Positions 31,789 through 38,352 of a DNA stretch of 38,352 bases are shown here, one piece after another; within the stretch, counting starts at the first letter, position 1, and every line of letters begins with the position of its first letter. Source of the stretch: Phycisphaera sp. TMED9. GTDB lineage: Bacteria; Planctomycetota; Phycisphaerae; Phycisphaerales; SM1A02. The position numbers and the translations under genes are program-made. Location: assembly GCA_002167845.2 (NCBI GenBank), contig NHBO02000020.1, positions 1 to 38,352 of the forward strand, given 5' to 3'. Below the pieces are notes generated by a model. It had not been told where the DNA came from and did not search any database. It saw only the letters and a list, made by a program, of their open reading frames with translations.

Positions 31789-34700
31789 ATGACCACCCGA
31801 ACCATCCGCGACTTCGGCAAGAGGCAGGACGGCCTGCGTATCCCAGATCTCGTCAGAGTTCAAAGGGATGCCTATGACCGTTTCCTCCAACTTGAAATCG
31901 ATCCCGACAAGCGATCCTCGGACTTCGGTCTCGAAGGACTGCTGAGCGAGGTCTTCCCCATCGAGAGCTATGACGGCTCGATGCGACTCGAATACGTCAA
32001 CTATTCGATCGACGAACCTCGGTACACCCCCGACGAATGCCGGGAACTGCGACTGACCTACGGAATGCCGTTCCGAGTCCGGGTCCGGTTCCACCGAGAC
32101 GGCGTGGCGGAGACTCCTGAAGAGGACATCTACCTCGGCGAGATCCCGATCATGGCCGGCGTCCGCCTCCCCTGGGAGACGGCTCGCGCGAGCAACTTCT
32201 CCGGCGGTGGCGAGTTCATCGTCAACGGTGCGGAACGGGTCATCGTGAGTCAGCTGCATCGCTCACCGGGCGTGGACTTCTCCATCGCCTCGAGTTTCGG
32301 CGACCGGCCGCTTCACAGCGCCCGCATCATTCCGGAACGCGGATCCTGGATCGAGCTGGAAGTGACGAAGAAGGACGTTCTGGCGATGCGAATCGACCAG
32401 TCGACCAAGCTCGCCGCCACCACCTTCCTTCGCGCCCTCAGCGAGGAATTCTCGTCCACCGACCAGCTCCTCGAGCTCTTCTACGACGTCAAGAACGTCA
32501 AGGTCGAGAAGCTCCTCCCCGAGCACTATTCAGCGGAAATGATCGTCGACACCGACACTGGTGAAGAGATCTGCTCCGTCGGCCGGATGATCGGCGACGC
32601 CATCGAGGACATCCAGGCCTCCGGCCTCAAGACGATCAAGGTGATCACCGATGCCGCCGACCCGCTCATCCTCAACACGCTTGCGGAAGAACGCCTCGAC
32701 TTCCTTGCCGAAGTCACCGAACACGAAGCGGCGCTCCTGAAGATCTACGGACGGCTTCGTCCCGGCAACCCGCCTCAGCTCGACAAGGCCAAGGCCCTCT
32801 TCGTCGAGAAGTTCTTCGATGACAACCGCTACCGACTCGGTCGCGTGGGTCGCTTCCGCATCAACCGGAAGTTCGAGGACGACAAGGTCTACAAGGTCCG
32901 CGACGAGTCCGAACAGTACCTCTACGCCGAGGACTTCCTCGCCGTGGTCCGGTACATCATGGACCTCCGAGCGAAGCGATCACGAGCCCACGTCGACGAC
33001 ATCGACCATCTGGGCAACCGGCGTCTCCGGACCCTGGACGAACTCGCCGTCGAAGAGATGCGAAAGGGATTCCTGAAGCTCCGCCGCACCGTCCAGGAGC
33101 GAATGAGCGTCAAGGACCCGGACGAACTCAGCCGCATCAGCGATCTCGTGAACTCCAAGAGCATCTCGAGCGCGATCGACTTCTTCTTCGGCCGATCCGA
33201 ACTCTCGCAGGTCGTCGACCAGACGAACCCGCTCTCGATGCTGGTGCACGAACGCCGACTTTCGGCACTGGGACCCGGCGGGCTCAACCGCAAGCGGGCC
33301 GGCTTCGAAGTTCGCGACGTCCACATCTCGCACTATGGCCGGATCTGCCCGATCGAAACGCCGGAAGGCACGAACATCGGCCTGATCGCCTCGCTGGGCA
33401 TCTACTCGGAGATCGACGATTACGGTTTCCTCAAGACGCCGTACCGCAAGGTGAAGAGCGGCAAGGTCACCAACACCGTCGACCTGCTCCGAGCGGACGA
33501 GGAACTGCAACGCGTCCTCGCCACGAGTGATGCCATCGACACCGGTGGACGCCTGATGGAAGGCAACCTCCTGGCCCGCAAGGACGGCGACCTGCTCCTC
33601 GTCGACGCGGGTGAAGTCGAGTACGTGGACATCTCGCCGAAGCAGATCGTCGGCATCTCCGCCTCGTTGATCCCCTTCCTCGAGCATGACGACGCCAACC
33701 GGGCGTTGATGGGCTCGAACATGCAGCGACAGGCCGTGCCGCTGATCAAGGTCGATCCCCCACTGGTCTCGACCGGAATGGAAAGTGAGATCGGGCCCTA
33801 CTCGGGCATGATCGTCACCGCCCGTCGCGCCGGCGAGGTGACCTTCGTCGACTCGTCGAAGATCGTCATCGACAACGCCGACGAGTACGAACTCCGGAAG
33901 TTCCGAGGCCTCAACGAACGAACCTGCCAGAACCAGAAGCCGGTGGTCCGCATGGGCCAGAAGGTCGAAGCCGGCCAGATCGTCGCCGATGGCGCATCGA
34001 CTGAAATGGGTCAGATCGCCATCGGGCGGAATGCGCTCGTCGCGTTCAACACCTTCGACGGCTACAACTTCGAGGATGCGATCGTCATCAACGAGCGCCT
34101 CGTCAAGGACGATGCCTTCACCTCGATCCACATCGACTCCTTCGAAGTGGAGATCCGCGAGACCAAGCTCGGACGCGAGGAGTTCACGGCGGACATCCCG
34201 AACGTCTCCGAGAAGATGCTTCAGAACCTCGATGACGTGGGAATCATCCGGATCGGCGCCCGCGTCGGCCCCGGGGACATCCTGGTCGGCAAGGTCAGCC
34301 CGAAGAGCAAGTCCGAGCTGAGCCCGGAAGAGAAGCTTCTCCATGCGATCTTCGGACGCGCCGGTGAAGATGTGAAGAACGACTCGCTCGAGGTCCCCGC
34401 CGGCACCGCCGGCGTGGTCATCGGGACTCGTCACTTCAGTCGCCGGATGCACCTCAACGACGACCAGAAGAAGCAGCTCTCCAAGGACATGCAGGCCTAC
34501 GAGGAGCTGATGAACCAGAAGGCCATCAACCTCTTCCGAGAGATGGTCGGCAAGATCAACGTGATGACCGAATCCGAGATGATCGACCCCTCGACCCGTC
34601 AGAAGGTCGGAGCAAGCGACATCCCCGAAGTCATCATGGAGCAGCTGGAGAACTTCAACGACAAGTGGATCAAGGGCTCCAAGGAAGCCCGCGAGACCGC

Positions 34701-35637
34701 GATCGCCGAGAAGAGCCGCTTCTGGCCCCGCATCGAGGGGATCGAGAAGGAGAAGCAGCGTCGACTCGCCCACATGAAGCGGGGCGACGAACTCGCCTCG
34801 GGCGTGCTCGAGATGGTGAAGGTCTACGTCGCCACCAAGCGGCACCTCTCCGTCGGTGACAAGATGGCCGGTCGTCACGGCAACAAGGGCGTCATCGCCC
34901 GAATCGTCGCCGAAGAGGACATGCCTTTCCTCGAAGACGGAACGCCCGTCGACCTCCTGCTCAACCCGCTCGGCGTGCCGAGTCGAATGAACGTGGGTCA
35001 GATTCTCGAGACTCACCTCGGGTGGGCGGCCGCAGTGCTCGGCTTCCAGGCGATCACCCCGGTCTTCGACGGTGCGACCGAAGAGGAGATCTTCGGCTCG
35101 GTCCGCGAAGCCAACGAACACGTCAAGAACAAGATCGACGCCTTCGAGGCGACTGGTACGGACCCCGGGCATCCCCGGGAACTCCTTGCCAACATGCCCG
35201 TCGACGGAAAGATCCAGCTTCATGACGGTCGCAGTGGTGAACCGTTCAAGGAACGCACCACCGTCGGCTACATGTACATGCTCAAGCTCCACCATCTGGT
35301 GGATGACAAGATTCACGCTCGTTCGACGGGCCCCTACTCGCTCATCACGCAGCAGCCGCTCGGCGGCAAGGCTCGTACCGGCGGGCAGCGGTTCGGAGAA
35401 ATGGAAGTCTGGGGTCTGGAAGCGTATGGCGCCGCCTACGTCCTTCAGGAACTCCTGACCGTCAAGAGCGACGACGTCGAAGGCCGAACCAAGATCTACG
35501 ATTCGATGGTGAAGGGTACGAACACGCTTCAGGCCGGCATGCCGGTGGTGTTCGACGTCCTCTGCCACGAGATCAAGGGTCTCGGCATGAACATCTCTCT
35601 GGAGAAGGAACAGGAGGAGACGGGCTCGGTCCTCTGA
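31789..35637 (+). CDS. rpoB: DNA-directed RNA polymerase subunit beta
   Basis: Catalytic-core subunit of RNA polymerase, 1282 residues from the ATG at 31789. I chose it because [13 protein letters not shown] fits the family N-terminus; upstream in-frame starts at 31723 (GTG) and 31765 (ATG) would add 22 or 8 residues. Recognised segments include [14 protein letters not shown], the rifampicin pocket ([26 protein letters not shown]), [50 protein letters not shown] and [17 protein letters not shown]. The rifampicin-contact residues equivalent to E. coli D516, S522, H526, R529, S531 and I572 are the sensitive type; N518 is Thr. It follows rplT instead of rplJL, with a 141-bp structured spacer, and rpoC follows after 69 bp. 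Confidence 0.97.
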   Translation: MTTRTIRDFGKRQDGLRIPDLVRVQRDAYDRFLQLEIDPDKRSSDFGLEGLLSEVFPIESYDGSMRLEYVNYSIDEPRYTPDECRELRLTYGMPFRVRVRFHRDGVAETPEEDIYLGEIPIMAGVRLPWETARASNFSGGGEFIVNGAERVIVSQLHRSPGVDFSIASSFGDRPLHSARIIPERGSWIELEVTKKDVLAMRIDQSTKLAATTFLRALSEEFSSTDQLLELFYDVKNVKVEKLLPEHYSAEMIVDTDTGEEICSVGRMIGDAIEDIQASGLKTIKVITDAADPLILNTLAEERLDFLAEVTEHEAALLKIYGRLRPGNPPQLDKAKALFVEKFFDDNRYRLGRVGRFRINRKFEDDKVYKVRDESEQYLYAEDFLAVVRYIMDLRAKRSRAHVDDIDHLGNRRLRTLDELAVEEMRKGFLKLRRTVQERMSVKDPDELSRISDLVNSKSISSAIDFFFGRSELSQVVDQTNPLSMLVHERRLSALGPGGLNRKRAGFEVRDVHISHYGRICPIETPEGTNIGLIASLGIYSEIDDYGFLKTPYRKVKSGKVTNTVDLLRADEELQRVLATSDAIDTGGRLMEGNLLARKDGDLLLVDAGEVEYVDISPKQIVGISASLIPFLEHDDANRALMGSNMQRQAVPLIKVDPPLVSTGMESEIGPYSGMIVTARRAGEVTFVDSSKIVIDNADEYELRKFRGLNERTCQNQKPVVRMGQKVEAGQIVADGASTEMGQIAIGRNALVAFNTFDGYNFEDAIVINERLVKDDAFTSIHIDSFEVEIRETKLGREEFTADIPNVSEKMLQNLDDVGIIRIGARVGPGDILVGKVSPKSKSELSPEEKLLHAIFGRAGEDVKNDSLEVPAGTAGVVIGTRHFSRRMHLNDDQKKQLSKDMQAYEELMNQKAINLFREMVGKINVMTESEMIDPSTRQKVGASDIPEVIMEQLENFNDKWIKGSKEARETAIAEKSRFWPRIEGIEKEKQRRLAHMKRGDELASGVLEMVKVYVATKRHLSVGDKMAGRHGNKGVIARIVAEEDMPFLEDGTPVDLLLNPLGVPSRMNVGQILETHLGWAAAVLGFQAITPVFDGATEEEIFGSVREANEHVKNKIDAFEATGTDPGHPRELLANMPVDGKIQLHDGRSGEPFKERTTVGYMYMLKLHHLVDDKIHARSTGPYSLITQQPLGGKARTGGQRFGEMEVWGLEAYGAAYVLQELLTVKSDDVEGRTKIYDSMVKGTNTLQAGMPVVFDVLCHEIKGLGMNISLEKEQEETGSVL

Positions 35638-35706
35638 CCAAGGCTCGCACTCTGATCGTCCCTTTCTTCGATTTGCAGAAACCCCGCCCGCGGGAGCACG
35701 ACCGAA

Positions 35707-38352
35707 ATGTCTGAAAACGTCTTTGATCGCGTCAACGACTACGGCTCGGTGAAGATCACCCTTGCCAGCCCCAATGACATCCGTAGTTGGAGTTTCGGAG
35801 AGGTCAAGCGCCCCGAGACCATCAACTACCGAACCTACCGTCCCGAGAAGGACGGCCTGTTCTGCGAACGCATCTTCGGTCCCGAACGGGATTACGAATG
35901 TGCGTGCGGCAAATACAAGGGCACCAAGTACAAGGGCATCATCTGCGACCGCTGCGGCGTGAAGGTGACCCACTCCCGGGTTCGCCGAAAGCGAATGGGC
36001 CACATCAACCTGGCCGCCCCGATCGTCCACATCTGGTTCTTCAAGGCCATGCCTTCCCGGCTCGGGAATCTGCTGGACATGAAGACGGGTGATCTCGAGA
36101 AGATCATCTACTTCCAGGACTACGTGGTCACCGACGCCGGCGACACCGAGTTGACCACCCGACAGGTCCTCACCGAAGACGAGTACCGCGAAGCCCGCGA
36201 GAAGTTCGGTGCCAGCGCGTTCACCGCCATGATGGGCGCCGAAGCGGTTCGCGAGCTTCTCGACCAGCTCGACCTCACCGAACTCGCCTTCGACCTTCGG
36301 GAGCAGCTCAACGAGACTCGAAGCAAGCAGAAGAAGAAGGACCTCTCCAAGCGACTCAAGATCGTGGAGCAGATCCGTGGTTCGGAGAACGACCCGACCT
36401 GGATGGTCCTCGATGTGGTTCCGGTGATCCCTCCGGACCTCCGCCCCCTGGTCCTGCTGGAGAGCGGCAACTTCGCCACCAGCGACCTCAACGATCTCTA
36501 TCGCCGGATCATCAACCGAAACAACCGCCTCAAGAAGCTGATGGACCTCAACGCCCCCGAGGTCATCATCCGCAACGAGAAGCGAATGCTTCAGCAGGCC
36601 GTCGACGCCCTGTTCGACAATGGTCGCTGCCGTCGTCCGGTGCTTGGCTCCTCCAACCGCCCACTCAAGTCGATCACCGACATGATCAAGGGCAAGCAGG
36701 GTCGGTTCCGTGAGAACCTGCTCGGCAAGCGAGTCGACTACTCGGCACGTTCGGTCATCGTGGTCGGTCCGGATCTCAAGCTCTGGCAGTGCGGTCTTCC
36801 CAAGAAGATCGCCCTCGAGCTCTTCCAGCCCTTCATCATCCGCAAGCTCAAGCAGCACGGATACGCCGACACGATCAAGAGCGCCAAGCGCATGCTCGAA
36901 CGTCGGGACCCCGAGGTCTGGGACATTCTCGAACAGGTCATCCGGAACCATCCGGTCCTGCTCAACCGCGCCCCCACCCTTCACCGGATGGGCATCCAGG
37001 CGTTCGAGCCGGTCCTGGTCGAAGGCAACGCGATCAAGATCCATCCCCTGGTCTGCACCGGCTACAACGCCGACTTCGACGGCGACCAGATGGCGGTCCA
37101 CCTCCCCCTCTCCGTGGAGGCCCAGACCGAAGCCCATGTGCTGATGTTGTCCTTGCACAACATCTTCAGTCCGGCCAACGGCAACCCGATCGTCTCGCCC
37201 TCGCAGGACATCGTGATGGGCGTGGCGTTCCTGACCGCTCAGGACGGCGACGAAGCCGAACGACCCGAAGGCGAACTTCGCGTCTTCAAGGACGAGACCG
37301 AAGCGATCCTCGCCCATGAATTCGACGAGATCGGGATCCACGAGCACATCCTGGTCCGCCTCGCCGACTACAAGCAGGTCGTTGGCGGGCAGGCTGGCAC
37401 CGAGGGCGAGAAGTCCGTCCCCGACGACATGCCCTCGAACCGACGCATCCGTACCACCGTCGGCCGGATCTACTTCAACGAGATCATCGGTGACCGTTCG
37501 AAGATGCCCTACTACAACTGCCCACTGGGCAAGAAGGGCTGCGCCCGCGTCATCGACGAGACCTTCGAGCGACTCGGAAAGGCCGACACCATCGACCTTC
37601 TCGATGCGATGAAGGAAGTCGGCTTCAAGTACTCGACCACCTCCGGACTCTCCTTCGGAGTCAACGACCTCCGCATCCCCGCCGACAAGAAGAAGCTCCT
37701 CGACGCGGCGCAGAAGAGAGTCGACCGGGTCGAGAAGGCCTACCAGAGTGGTGCCATCACCGAACGAGAGCGACACAACCAGCTTCTCGACATCTGGGCG
37801 ACCTGCCGCAAGGACCTCACCGACAAGCTGATCGAGGCCCTGCGTGAAGACCGCCGCGACCCGATGACCTACGAAGAGACCTCGATCGAGGAGAAGGAAG
37901 GCAAGCGGTACCTCAACCCCGTCTACCTCTTCATGAACTCGGGCGCTCGAGGCAACCAGTCGCAGATGCAGCAGCTCGCCGGCATGCGAGGCCTCATGGC
38001 CAAGCCGAGCGGCGAGATCATCGAGACGCCGATTCGAGCCAACTTCCGCGAAGGCCTGAACGTCCTCGAATACTTCTCCTCCACCCACGGCGCCCGAAAG
38101 GGACTGGCCGACACCGCACTCAAGACCGCGGACTCCGGGTACCTCACCCGAAAGCTCTGCGACGTCGCCCAGTCGGTGGTCGTGACCGAAGTCGACTGTG
38201 GAACGACCCAGGGCATCGCCAAGCGGGCGATCTTCAAGGGTGAGGAAGTCGACGTTCCGCTCCGTGACCAGATCATCGGTCGCACCAGTCTGATGGACAT
38301 CCGTGATCCCATCCTGGATGTCAACATCGTCAAGAAGAACCAGATCATCGAC
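35707..38352 (+). CDS. rpoC: DNA-directed RNA polymerase subunit beta', N-terminal 882 codons
   Basis: Begins at ATG 35707, backed by a GGGAG Shine-Dalgarno, and runs open to the right edge, so the C-terminal part is outside the window. The N-terminal zinc ribbon has Cys65, Cys67, Cys80 and Cys83. The catalytic Mg site NADFDGD is at 454-460 (Asp456, Asp458, Asp460), preceded by [32 protein letters not shown] and the bridge-helix/trigger-loop approach ([24 protein letters not shown]) are intact. The second zinc site starts near VDCGTT, close to the edge. It forms an operon with rpoB. Confidence 0.97.
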   Translation, partial: MSENVFDRVNDYGSVKITLASPNDIRSWSFGEVKRPETINYRTYRPEKDGLFCERIFGPERDYECACGKYKGTKYKGIICDRCGVKVTHSRVRRKRMGHINLAAPIVHIWFFKAMPSRLGNLLDMKTGDLEKIIYFQDYVVTDAGDTELTTRQVLTEDEYREAREKFGASAFTAMMGAEAVRELLDQLDLTELAFDLREQLNETRSKQKKKDLSKRLKIVEQIRGSENDPTWMVLDVVPVIPPDLRPLVLLESGNFATSDLNDLYRRIINRNNRLKKLMDLNAPEVIIRNEKRMLQQAVDALFDNGRCRRPVLGSSNRPLKSITDMIKGKQGRFRENLLGKRVDYSARSVIVVGPDLKLWQCGLPKKIALELFQPFIIRKLKQHGYADTIKSAKRMLERRDPEVWDILEQVIRNHPVLLNRAPTLHRMGIQAFEPVLVEGNAIKIHPLVCTGYNADFDGDQMAVHLPLSVEAQTEAHVLMLSLHNIFSPANGNPIVSPSQDIVMGVAFLTAQDGDEAERPEGELRVFKDETEAILAHEFDEIGIHEHILVRLADYKQVVGGQAGTEGEKSVPDDMPSNRRIRTTVGRIYFNEIIGDRSKMPYYNCPLGKKGCARVIDETFERLGKADTIDLLDAMKEVGFKYSTTSGLSFGVNDLRIPADKKKLLDAAQKRVDRVEKAYQSGAITERERHNQLLDIWATCRKDLTDKLIEALREDRRDPMTYEETSIEEKEGKRYLNPVYLFMNSGARGNQSQMQQLAGMRGLMAKPSGEIIETPIRANFREGLNVLEYFSSTHGARKGLADTALKTADSGYLTRKLCDVAQSVVVTEVDCGTTQGIAKRAIFKGEEVDVPLRDQIIGRTSLMDIRDPILDVNIVKKNQIID

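Noticed and set aside
32980-38088. A 1702-codon open frame on the reverse strand, opposite rpoB and rpoC
   Set aside because: It lies wholly antisense to the two RNA polymerase genes. Its openness follows from the GC-rich codon usage of rpoBC, which avoids codons giving antisense stops. Its composition is Asp/Val/Leu/His-heavy with no recognisable domain.

Overview
This 38.35 kb window of GC-rich bacterial chromosome holds mostly housekeeping and cell-envelope genes. No phage, insertion sequence, CRISPR array, tRNA or rRNA gene was found by reading. Gene content suggests Planctomycetota, perhaps class Phycisphaerae. The hints are a DUF993 protein, a PhoX-like protein, an HscA-like Hsp70 without isc partners, sigma/anti-sigma pairs, a hopanoid-type radical SAM remnant and large secreted repeat proteins. 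This placement is inference from content; no marker phylogeny was possible.

Layout. 1-5.7 kb: end of a DUF993 aldolase-like gene, mltA, a two-gene ABC exporter-type operon (reverse) divergent from a ZnuA-like lipoprotein, then a THUMP-like methyltransferase. 5.8-10 kb: HdeD-like membrane protein, CLC chloride/proton antiporter and HscA-like Hsp70. 10-12.7 kb: an AT-richer ECF sigma gene whose end overlaps another coding frame, a gene-poor stretch with an orphan terminator, and two translationally coupled lipoproteins. 12.7-16.7 kb: a short pheT, a cyclodeaminase-like gene, a zinc-ribbon protein and an alpha/beta hydrolase. 16.8-23.8 kb: a secreted Met-rich protein, an HtrA-like protease, an FG-GAP repeat protein, a PhoX-like protein and an unlisted 51-aa membrane protein. 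23.9-28.6 kb: citrate synthase, rhomboid protease with trpF, an RdgC-like protein and a truncated radical SAM (HpnH-like) fragment. 28.9-30.7 kb: an ECF sigma factor with a probable membrane anti-sigma factor. 30.8 kb to the end: rpmI, rplT, rpoB and the first 882 codons of rpoC.

The strongest cross-gene pattern is in translation starts. Ten genes on both strands have a TANNNT box ending only 6-9 nt before an ATG or GTG. That spacing predicts transcripts beginning at or next to the start codon (leaderless mRNAs). Other genes (HtrA, citrate synthase, rplT, both sigma factors) have recognisable Shine-Dalgarno sequences, so the genome appears to use both modes.

The least conventional locus is 1.6-4.5 kb. 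A ZnuA-fold lipoprotein that has lost the usual metal-binding histidines is divergent from a MacB/LolD-type ATPase and a permease that appears to lack its last membrane helix. Other oddities are a PheT without its tRNA-binding (EMAP/OB) domain, rplT placed directly before rpoB, and a structured rplT-rpoB spacer.
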